A stretch of DNA of 7,086 bases from Stenotrophomonas sp. (GTDB lineage: Bacteria; Pseudomonadota; Gammaproteobacteria; Xanthomonadales; Xanthomonadaceae): assembly GCA_003484865.1 (NCBI GenBank), contig DMZT01000474.1:541-7626 (forward strand). The letters are read 5' to 3'. Position numbers and translations under genes: made by a program. The notes under the pieces are model-generated. The model was not told the origin of the DNA, ran no database searches, and worked only from the letters and a program-made list of their open reading frames with translations. The stretch's first letter is position 1, and each line of letters starts with the position of its first letter. This document shows, piece after piece, positions 1-7,086 of this stretch.

Positions 1-1394
1 TCCAGATCCAAGTGGTTGGTCGGTTCGTCGAGCAGCAGTACGTTCGGCTGCTGGTAGGCGATCAGTGCCAGGGCCAGGCGCGCACGTTCGCCACCGGAGA
101 AGCCGTCCACCGGTTCAAACGCGCGGTCGCCGGCGAAGTTCCACTTGCCGAGGAAATCGCGGAAGGACTGGTTCGGTGCATCCGGGGCCAGGTCGCGGAA
201 GTGCTCCATCGGCGACTGCCCTTCATGCAGCGACTCCACCGTGTGCTGGGCGAAGTACCCGATGCGCAGGTCCGGATGCGCGGCGCGCTCGCCGCTGATC
301 GGGTCCAGTTCGCCCACCAGGGTCTTCACCAGGGTGGTCTTACCGGCACCGTTCGGGCCGAGCAGACCGATGCGCTGACCAGCCTCCAGGCCAAAGCCCA
401 CGTTGTGCAGGATCACCGAATCGGCGCCGTAACCGGCCTCGACATGGTTCAGGCGGATCAGCGAGAACGGCAGTTTGGCCGGCGGCGCGAACTCGATGCG
501 GAACTCGCGCTCGGCACGCACCGCTTCGGTACCGGCCAGCTTGGCCAGGCGCTTCATGCGGCTCTGCGCCTGCGCGGCCTTGCTGGCCTGCGCCTTGAAG
601 CGATCGATGAAGCTCTGCAGATGCGCGCGCTCGGCCTGTTCCTTGTCGTGGGCGAGCTGCTGCTGGCGCAGCTGTTCGGCGCGCTGGCGCTCGAAATCGG
701 TATAGCCGCCGACGTACAGCTTGGCGCCGCCACCGTGCAGATGCAGGGTGTGGGTGGCCACGTTGTCCAGGAACTCGCGGTCATGCGAGATCAGCAGCAG
801 GGTGCCCGGGTACTTGAGCAGCCACTGTTCCAGCCAGAACACGGCGTCCAGATCCAAGTGGTTGGTCGGTTCATCGAGCAGCAGCAGGTCGCTGGGCATC
901 ATCAGCGCGCGCGCCAGGTTCAGGCGCACGCGCCAGCCGCCGGAGAACGAGGAGACCGCGCGCGAGTGGGTTTCGGCCGGGAAGCCCAGGCCGTGCAGCA
1001 GCTTGCCGGCGCGCGCCTCGGCGTCATAGGCACCGATCTCGGCCATGCGCTGGTGGGCGGTGGCCACCGCTTCCCAGTCTTCACGCGCCGCGGCTTCCGC
1101 CTCTTCACGCATGACGGCGGCCACCTCGGTGTCGCCCTCCAGCACGAACTGCAGCGCTGGATCCGGCAGCGACGGGGTTTCCTGGGCCACGCTGGCGATG
1201 CGGATCTTGCCGGGCAGATCGACGTCGCCCTTGTCCGCCTCCAGCTCGCCCTTCACGGCGGCGAACAGGCTGGACTTGCCGGCGCCATTGCGGCCGACCA
1301 CGCCGACGCGGTACCCCGCATGCAGGGTCAGGTCGACGTTGGACAACAGCAGCCGCTCGCCACGGCGCAAGGCGAAGTTACGAAGGGAAATCAT
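1..1394 (-). CDS. yheS: ABC-F family ATPase, YheS type (partial, C-terminus outside window)
   Basis: The product is a soluble tandem ATPase of the ABC-F family. These proteins bind the ribosome near the E site and act on translation. They are not transporters, and none of the visible protein looks membrane-spanning. The 464 visible residues begin MISLRNFALRRGERLLL. The first ATPase domain has Walker A GRNGAGKS (34-41), signature FSGGW (150-154) and Walker B LLLLDEPTNHLDLD with D174 and E175. A charged, Gln/Arg-rich linker follows at about 230-300, the place of the P-site tRNA-interaction motif. The second domain has Walker A GPNGAGKTT (346-354), signature FSGGER (432-437) and Walker B LLLDEPTNHLDL with D456 and E457. 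The left edge cuts the gene just after this. E. coli YheS is about 637 residues, so roughly 170 are missing. The start is chosen because the family begins MI-x-x..RRG. Its ribosome-binding site is poor: only AAG lies directly upstream. Assignment to the YheS branch, over Uup or EttA, rests on remembered sequence similarity. Confidence 0.93.
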   Translation of the reverse strand, partial: MISLRNFALRRGERLLLSNVDLTLHAGYRVGVVGRNGAGKSSLFAAVKGELEADKGDVDLPGKIRIASVAQETPSLPDPALQFVLEGDTEVAAVMREEAEAAAREDWEAVATAHQRMAEIGAYDAEARAGKLLHGLGFPAETHSRAVSSFSGGWRVRLNLARALMMPSDLLLLDEPTNHLDLDAVFWLEQWLLKYPGTLLLISHDREFLDNVATHTLHLHGGGAKLYVGGYTDFERQRAEQLRQQQLAHDKEQAERAHLQSFIDRFKAQASKAAQAQSRMKRLAKLAGTEAVRAEREFRIEFAPPAKLPFSLIRLNHVEAGYGADSVILHNVGFGLEAGQRIGLLGPNGAGKTTLVKTLVGELDPISGERAAHPDLRIGYFAQHTVESLHEGQSPMEHFRDLAPDAPNQSFRDFLGKWNFAGDRAFEPVDGFSGGERARLALALIAYQQPNVLLLDEPTNHLDL

Positions 1395-1422
1395 CTTGGG
1401 GGTCCATATAACGGAATGGAAT

Positions 1423-1436
1423 GTGCTCGTGAGCAC
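1423..1436. promoter_or_regulatory. Perfect inverted repeat in the yheS leader
   Basis: GTGCTC and GAGCAC form perfect 6-bp arms around a 2-bp centre. The repeat lies 28 bp upstream of the yheS start codon. It could be an operator half-site pair bound as DNA, or a small hairpin in the 5' leader of the mRNA, although a 2-nt loop would force the innermost pairs open. Its function is unknown. Such palindromes also arise by chance in GC-rich DNA. Confidence 0.4.
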
Positions 1437-1451
1437 CTTTCCTGCGACGTA

Positions 1452-1457
1452 ATTCTA
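1452..1457 (-). promoter_or_regulatory. Possible -10 element for yheS
   Basis: Read on the minus strand this is TAGAAT, five of six matches to TATAAT, 57 bp upstream of the yheS start codon. No matching -35 hexamer is seen at 16-18 bp upstream, where the sequence is GCCCGT-like. The call rests on one hexamer and its location. Confidence 0.3.
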
Positions 1458-1566
1458 GCGTTAACGAATACTTGACGGGCCCCGGGATGCGCGGCAGGCC
1501 TCGTTTCTCTCTCCCACGACCCTGCCCGCGCTACCCCGGGACCCCCCTGTCAAATCCCCGGCCTCA

Positions 1567-1598
1567 CGTAAATGGTTGCTTCTGCAACGTTTTTTACG
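1567..1598. promoter_or_regulatory. Nested dyad with T-tract upstream of the TonB receptor gene
   Basis: An inner inverted repeat, GTTGC (1575-1579) and GCAAC (1584-1588) with loop TTCT, lies inside an outer one, CGTAAA (1567-1572) and TTTACG (1593-1598). Six T residues (1590-1595) follow the inner stem. It could be an operator, since it sits just upstream of the candidate -35 box at 1613, or a weak terminator-like hairpin for rightward transcripts. It stands out because the DNA just to its left is far more GC-rich. Confidence 0.4.
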
Positions 1599-1612
1599 AA
1601 CGTGACCTACAT

Positions 1613-1639
1613 TTGACAAGCGATGAATATCCCGTTAAT
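1613..1639 (+). promoter_or_regulatory. Possible promoter of the TonB receptor gene
   Basis: A perfect TTGACA -35 hexamer (1613-1618) is followed after 15 bp by GTTAAT (1634-1639), four of six matches to TATAAT. The short spacer and imperfect -10 make this tentative. If it is used, the mRNA would begin near 1646 and carry a leader of about 90 nt before the start codon at 1738. Confidence 0.35.
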
Positions 1640-1723
1640 CCGTCTATTGCGCACCGCAACACCGCCTTCGCAGACCCGATCCTCGATGCCGTGATGTCGC
1701 TTTGGTGCAGCACCGCCACTACC

Positions 1724-1727
1724 GGAG
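1724..1727 (+). promoter_or_regulatory. Ribosome-binding site deciding the TonB receptor start
   Basis: GGAG lies 10 bp before the ATG at 1738. It favours that ATG over the in-frame TTG at 1702, which would put 12 polar residues ahead of the signal peptide. Confidence 0.65.
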
Positions 1728-1737
1728 CCACATCCTG

Positions 1738-4131
<2,394 letters not shown>

Positions 4132-4137
4132 CCCAAG

Positions 4138-4160
4138 GTAGTGCCGGCCGCTGGCCGGCA
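4138..4160 (+). repeat. GTAG-type REP palindrome (SMAG-like)
   Basis: GTAG (4138-4141) is followed by TGCCGGCC (4142-4149), the centre GCT, and GGCCGGCA (4153-4160), a perfect 8-bp stem. Stenotrophomonas genomes carry many such elements, a GTAG tetranucleotide next to a GC-rich palindrome. They are linked to REP-associated tyrosine transposases (RAYTs). No such transposase is in this window. This copy starts 6 bp after the receptor stop codon, a typical place. In RNA it would fold as a hairpin near the 3' end of the transcript. Matching to SMAG elements is from memory of the family form. Confidence 0.8.
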
Positions 4161-4170
4161 ACCGCCTGAT

Positions 4171-4208
4171 AAACCCCATGCCCCGGTTCGCCGGGGCATG
4201 GGCGTTTT
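4171..4208 (+). terminator. Intrinsic terminator of the TonB receptor gene
   Basis: A perfect 12-bp stem (4175-4186 with 4191-4202, arm CCCATGCCCCGG) with a TTCG loop is followed by CG and four T residues (4205-4208). Outside a single C/C mismatch, AAAC (4171-4174) can pair with GTTT (4204-4207). The T-tract is short but the stem is very strong. It lies 40 bp after the receptor stop codon and separates this gene from the antiporter gene downstream. Confidence 0.88.
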
Positions 4209-4254
4209 GGCCGCAGGAAACCGGGATTCCGCGCATTCACCGTTCAACGCACGG

Positions 4255-4269
4255 GCTGTCCCGGACAGC
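4255..4269. promoter_or_regulatory. Inverted repeat upstream of ybaL
   Basis: GCTGTC and GACAGC are perfect 6-bp arms around CCG, about 105 bp upstream of the antiporter start. It is a possible operator by position alone. It resembles no binding site I recognise. Confidence 0.25.
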
Positions 4270-4315
4270 ACATGACCTGACCACGGGGACATAGCAGCAT
4301 TGCGGCCATCGATGT

Positions 4316-4344
4316 TTGCCCGGACCGGCCGCATCGGTGAAAAT
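4316..4344 (+). promoter_or_regulatory. Possible promoter of ybaL
   Basis: TTGCCC (4316-4321) and GAAAAT (4339-4344) are each four-of-six matches to the sigma-70 hexamers, with an optimal 17-bp spacer. The transcript would start near 4351 and have a leader of only about 23 nt. No better pair is seen between the terminator and the start codon. Confidence 0.3.
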
Positions 4345-4375
4345 CGGGGTACCCCCCCTCTTTGCGAGCCCCGAT
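4343..4375 (+). promoter_or_regulatory. Potential hairpin covering the ybaL start codon
   Basis: ATCGGGG (4343-4349) is the exact reverse complement of CCCCGAT (4369-4375), whose last two bases are the A and T of the ATG start codon. A 7-bp stem with a 19-nt loop could hide the start. The loop includes a run of seven C (4352-4358) and the only weak ribosome-binding candidate, GCGAG (4364-4368). A local palindrome GGGGTACCCC (4346-4355) would compete with the stem. It can form only in transcripts that begin upstream of about 4343. Confidence 0.35.
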
Positions 4376-6077
4376 GCACCATGACACCGACCTGATCAAC
4401 ATCGTTGCCGTTGGCCTTGGGCTCGCCTTCATTTTCGGCGCGCTGGCCAACAAGCTGCGTTTGTCTCCCCTGGTCGGTTATCTGATTGCAGGCATCTGCG
4501 TAGGTCCGTTCACCCCCGGCTTCGTCGCCGACCAGGCACTGGCCAACCAGCTGGCCGAGATCGGGGTGATGCTGCTGATGTTCGGCGTCGGCCTGCATTT
4601 CTCGCTCAAAGACCTGATGGAGGTCAAAGCGATCGCCATCCCGGGTGCGATCGGCCAGATCCTGGTCGCCACCCTGCTCGGCTGGGGCCTGGCGGCGTTG
4701 ATGGGCTGGCCGGTGATCTATGGCGTGGTGTTCGGTTTCTCGCTGGCCACCGCCAGTACCGTGGTGCTGCTGCGCGCGATGGAAGAACGGCGCCTGCTGG
4801 AAACCACGCGCGGCAAGATCGCCATCGGCTGGCTGATCGTGGAAGACCTGGCCTGCGTCCTGGCGCTGGTGATGATGCCGGTCCTGGCCGGCGTGTTCGG
4901 GCCCGATGCGGCCAATGAAACCCATACCGTCGGCAGCGTGCTGGCCAGCATCGGCTGGACCTTCGTGCAGCTGGGCCTGTTCGTGGCGGTGATGCTGGTG
5001 GTCGGGCGCCGGGTGATTCCGTGGATCCTGGAGCGCATCGCCGGCACCGGTTCGCGCGAGCTGTTCACCCTGGCCGTGCTGGCCATCGCACTGGGCGTGG
5101 CGTTCGGCTCGGCGATGCTGTTCGGCGTGTCGTTCGCACTCGGCGCGTTCTTCGCCGGCATGCTGCTCAACGAATCCGAACTGAGCCACAAGGCGGCCAA
5201 TGATTCGCTGCCGCTGCGCGATGCGTTCGCGGTGCTGTTCTTCGTCTCGGTCGGCATGCTGTTCAACCCGGCCATCCTGATCGAGCATCCGTGGCAGGTC
5301 CTGGCCACGGCGGCGATCATCATGTTCGGCAAATCGGCTGCTGCGTTCGTGATCGTGCGCGCGTTCGGCCATCCGACCGGTACCGCGCTGACGATTTCCG
5401 CCAGCCTGGCGCAGATCGGCGAATTCGCCTTCATCATCGCCGGGCTCGGCGTGACCCTGGGGATCCTGCCGCCCACCGGTCAGGCGCTGGTGCTGGCCGG
5501 TGCGCTGATCTCGATCATGCTCAACCCGCTGGTGTTCGGCCTGCTCGACCGCTGGCTGCTGAAGCATCAGGAAACCGCCCCCACCACGGTGGAGACGGAA
5601 TTGCCGCCGGGCCCATCGCTGGACCTGCATGACCATGCCATCGTGATCGGCTACGGCCGCGTCGGCAGCGCGCTGGCGCAGGTGCTGCGCGACCGGGGGG
5701 TGCCGGTGATGATCATCGACGACAACAAGGAACACGTCGCCGAAGCGCACGCGGCCGGCTTGCCCGGTATCCGCGGCAGTGCCGCCTCCGACCGCGTACT
5801 GGCCGAAGCCCATCCCGAGCGCGCCAAGATCGCCGTGCTGGCGATCCCGCAGCCGCTGGAAGCCGGTGAAACGCTGGCCAAGCTGCGCGCGCTCAACCCC
5901 GGCCTGACCCTGCTGGCGCGTGCACACAGCGATGCCGAGGTGAAGCACCTGCTCGCCCACGGTGCCGATGGCACGGTGATGGCCGAGCGCGAACTGGCCT
6001 ACTCGCTGGCCGAGATGGTGATGTCCACCCCGCCGTACCGCACGATGGGCCAGCAGCACAGCATCCCGGTGGTCTGA
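4374..6077 (+). CDS. ybaL: YbaL/KefB-type cation:proton antiporter (CPA2) with RCK domain
   Basis: The 567-residue inner-membrane protein belongs to the CPA2 family and should exchange K+ (or another monovalent cation) for protons. About 12 hydrophobic segments fill residues 5-391. They include VGYLIAGICVGPF near the start, LLMFGVGLHFSLKDL, the buried acidic pair E157-D158 in GWLIVEDL, ALGAFFAGMLLNESELSHKA and QIGEFAF with E350. After a short linker comes a cytoplasmic RCK/TrkA-N domain (about 421-537) with the dinucleotide motif GYGRVG (426-431) and D449-D450 ending the second strand, as expected for NAD(H) binding. There is no TrkA-C domain. E. coli YbaL (about 558 residues) matches along the whole length, including the N-terminal MHH. 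That match, more than the weak ribosome-binding site, fixes the ATG at 4374 instead of TTG at 4362. No KefF/KefG-like partner gene is adjacent. The exact ion and its trigger remain inferred. Confidence 0.94.
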   Translation: MHHDTDLINIVAVGLGLAFIFGALANKLRLSPLVGYLIAGICVGPFTPGFVADQALANQLAEIGVMLLMFGVGLHFSLKDLMEVKAIAIPGAIGQILVATLLGWGLAALMGWPVIYGVVFGFSLATASTVVLLRAMEERRLLETTRGKIAIGWLIVEDLACVLALVMMPVLAGVFGPDAANETHTVGSVLASIGWTFVQLGLFVAVMLVVGRRVIPWILERIAGTGSRELFTLAVLAIALGVAFGSAMLFGVSFALGAFFAGMLLNESELSHKAANDSLPLRDAFAVLFFVSVGMLFNPAILIEHPWQVLATAAIIMFGKSAAAFVIVRAFGHPTGTALTISASLAQIGEFAFIIAGLGVTLGILPPTGQALVLAGALISIMLNPLVFGLLDRWLLKHQETAPTTVETELPPGPSLDLHDHAIVIGYGRVGSALAQVLRDRGVPVMIIDDNKEHVAEAHAAGLPGIRGSAASDRVLAEAHPERAKIAVLAIPQPLEAGETLAKLRALNPGLTLLARAHSDAEVKHLLAHGADGTVMAERELAYSLAEMVMSTPPYRTMGQQHSIPVV

Positions 6078-6083
6078 GGGCCG

Positions 6084-6965
6084 CTACGCGACCGGCACGC
6101 AGATATCCGCGCGGAGGATGGCCTCGGGCACTTCTTCCGGATCATCCAGGTAGTGGTAGTACAGCTCCGCCTCGCGCAGGGCGTGGCCACTGTCGGGCAG
6201 CCAGTCGCGCAGCAGGGCGTCAGTGGCCGCTTCCAGGCCCGCGTAGCTGCCCACATGGCGCAGCACGGCATACGTGCCGCCACCCAGCGTCAGCGCACGC
6301 AGCGGGGCCGGTAGCGCCTGCGGCGTGCGCCCGAAGCCCATGGCGCAATCGAACACGCATTCCTGCGCCGGCGCGTCGCGGTGGTCCGTCCGTGCGATGC
6401 CGATCAACTGCTGCAGCTGTTCGGCCCAGCCCTGCTCGGCGGCCCAGGTGAAGATCGCGCCGAAGGCCTGATCCAGATCATCGAAGGCCCCTTCCCTGCG
6501 CAGCGCCACCACATCGAAGGGTTCCAGCGTGGTCACCGTGACCTGCAACGGCACCGTCCCGTCCGCGTGATCGCCCGCCGGCAGCGACAGCCGCTGCTGC
6601 CAGTGGCTGCGCAGCCCGGCATCCTCACGCAACGTGCTCGGCGTGGCATCCAGCGCCTGGCGACAGGCACGGGCCAGCGCCTGCGGGCTTTCATAGCCGA
6701 CGTTCAAGGCGACCTCGGTCACCCGGCTCTCGGCCTGGCCGAGCAGCGTCAGCGCCTGCAGCAAGCGCAGGCGCGCAACGGTACGTCCGGGCGTTTCACC
6801 GGTCAGCGCACGGTACAGGCGATGGAAGTGGAACGGCGACTGGTGCGCGATCGCGGCCAGTGCCTCCAGATCGGGCAAGGGATCGCCAGCGCGCAGGCAC
6901 GCCTGCAGATGGGCGATGACACGATCGATACCGTGGCGCTGGCGGACCTGGGCAATGCGGTGCAT
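6084..6965 (-). CDS. AraC-family regulator with GyrI-like effector-binding domain
   Basis: The 293-residue cytoplasmic protein is a ligand-responsive transcription factor of the Rob/SoxS-like layout. The DNA-binding domain comes first. Helix-turn-helix one is about residues 33-54 (LEALAAIAHQSPFHFHRLY), followed by GETPGRTVARLRL. The second lies about 82-113 (VTEVALNVGYESPQALARAC, then DATPSTLR). After a linker, residues of about 138-293 match the GyrI-like (AraC effector-binding) fold, starting VPLQVTVTTLEPFDVVALRREG and ending DICVPVA. Acidic and aromatic residues near the end (ELYYHYLDDPEEVPEAI) fit the ligand pocket seen in this fold, which in relatives such as BmrR binds lipophilic cations. 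The ligand and target genes are unknown. The gene converges on ybaL and shares no transcript with it. The start is supported by a strong ribosome-binding site. Many such regulators control a neighbouring efflux or detoxification gene, which if present would lie past the right edge. Confidence 0.93.
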   Translation of the reverse strand: MHRIAQVRQRHGIDRVIAHLQACLRAGDPLPDLEALAAIAHQSPFHFHRLYRALTGETPGRTVARLRLLQALTLLGQAESRVTEVALNVGYESPQALARACRQALDATPSTLREDAGLRSHWQQRLSLPAGDHADGTVPLQVTVTTLEPFDVVALRREGAFDDLDQAFGAIFTWAAEQGWAEQLQQLIGIARTDHRDAPAQECVFDCAMGFGRTPQALPAPLRALTLGGGTYAVLRHVGSYAGLEAATDALLRDWLPDSGHALREAELYYHYLDDPEEVPEAILRADICVPVA

Positions 6966-6971
6966 GGCGGG

Positions 6972-6978
6972 CTCCCTC
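6972..6978 (-). promoter_or_regulatory. Ribosome-binding site of the AraC-family gene
   Basis: On the minus strand GAGGGAG lies 6 bp before the ATG at 6965, a near-ideal Shine-Dalgarno sequence. It fixes the start of the regulator. Confidence 0.75.
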
Positions 6979-6997
6979 TCGAGGTGACGCTCAGCGT

Positions 6998-7011
6998 GCG
7001 CCGTGCGGCGC
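6998..7011. repeat. GC-rich inverted repeat in the regulator's upstream region
   Basis: GCGCCG and CGGCGC are perfect 6-bp arms around TG, 32 bp upstream of the regulator's start codon. It may fold in the mRNA leader. In DNA this GC-rich it may be chance. Confidence 0.25.
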
Positions 7012-7042
7012 CCCTGCGCGTGGCCGATCTTGCGCAGTTGGG

Positions 7043-7059
7043 GGATCGTCAGCCGATCC
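7043..7059. promoter_or_regulatory. Candidate operator upstream of the AraC-family gene
   Basis: GGATCG (7043-7048) and CGATCC (7054-7059) form a perfect 6-bp inverted repeat with a 5-bp spacer, about 78 bp before the regulator's start. A further GCCGATC copy lies at 7023-7029, giving a direct repeat with the one at 7052-7058. It could be an operator for the regulator itself or for a gene to the right. Position is the only support. Confidence 0.3.
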
Positions 7060-7070
7060 TAACCCTGCCG

Positions 7071-7086
7071 GTAGAGCCACGCCATG
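7071..7086 (+). repeat. Probable GTAG-type REP element, cut by the window edge
   Basis: GTAG (7071-7074) is followed by AGCCACGC and then CATG at the last base. In Stenotrophomonas a common element of this type reads GTAG-AGCCACGC-centre-GCGTGGCT. The second arm would begin just past the edge, so the palindrome cannot be confirmed here. Confidence 0.55.

Larger units (their letters stand above)
1395..1737. other. Divergent intergenic region between yheS and the TonB receptor gene
   Basis: This 343-bp stretch separates two genes transcribed away from each other and should hold both promoters. I find no convincing gene in it. An 88-codon open frame starting with TTG at 1472 lacks a ribosome-binding site and has a Pro/Arg-rich, proteinless look. 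A 23-codon ATG frame at 1623-1694 also lacks one. The central part (about 1478-1560) is very GC-rich with runs of C and G. The part from about 1566 to 1640 is much richer in A and T and carries a dyad and a TTGACA hexamer. I see no clear Fur box, which would have been expected for an iron-regulated receptor. Confidence 0.7.

Noticed and set aside
12..1475. 487-codon open frame on the plus strand
   Set aside because: It runs opposite to the YheS-type gene, whose Walker and signature motifs are clear. Long antisense open frames are common in DNA of this GC content, and the translation has a low-complexity Ala/Gly/Gln/Arg look.
1548..1553. TTGACA on the minus strand as a -35 box for yheS
   Set aside because: The region 17 bp downstream is GC-only with no -10-like sequence, and it lies more than 150 bp from the gene.
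1623..1694. 23-codon upstream open frame (begins MNIPLIRLL) as a leader peptide
   Set aside because: There is no ribosome-binding site, and the candidate promoter would start transcription downstream of its ATG.
7056..7061. TAGGAT on the minus strand as a -10 box for the AraC-family gene
   Set aside because: It matches only four of six bases and has no -35 hexamer at the right distance, where the half REP element lies.

Overview
The window is about 7.1 kb of GC-rich chromosomal DNA with three complete genes and one partial gene. All have the regular codon structure of a high-GC gammaproteobacterium. The best pointer to the organism is a short palindrome at 4138-4160 that opens with GTAG and has perfect 8-bp arms. 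This is the form of the GTAG (SMAG-type) REP elements known from Stenotrophomonas maltophilia and relatives. What looks like the first half of a second one ends the window at 7071-7086. I therefore infer Stenotrophomonas or a close Lysobacteraceae relative.

Layout from left to right. (1) Positions 1-1394, minus strand: most of an ABC-F ATPase of the YheS type, a ribosome-associated factor and not a transporter. Its C-terminus lies beyond the left edge. (2) 1395-1737: a divergent intergenic region of 343 bp with a hairpin in the yheS leader, an AT-richer dyad and a possible promoter for the next gene. (3) 1738-4131, plus strand: a complete 797-residue TonB-dependent outer-membrane receptor with signal peptide, TonB box, plug and barrel. 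Its substrate is unknown. It is followed by the GTAG palindrome and then a strong intrinsic terminator (4171-4208). (4) 4374-6077, plus strand: a YbaL/KefB-type cation:proton antiporter (CPA2) with a C-terminal NAD-binding RCK domain. Its start codon lies in the arm of a potential hairpin. (5) 6084-6965, minus strand: an AraC-family regulator with an N-terminal DNA-binding domain and a C-terminal GyrI-like effector-binding domain. It converges on the antiporter gene with only 6 bp between the stop codons. (6) 6966-7086: the upstream region of the regulator, with inverted repeats and the half REP.

The genes do not form one pathway. Each appears to be its own transcription unit: a translation factor, an outer-membrane uptake receptor, an inner-membrane ion antiporter and a ligand-responsive regulator. 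I see no mobile element, CRISPR array, toxin-antitoxin pair, phage gene, tRNA or rRNA. Nothing in the coding content supports a new system. The observations worth a second look are in the non-coding parts and in a near-identical repeat inside the ABC-F gene.
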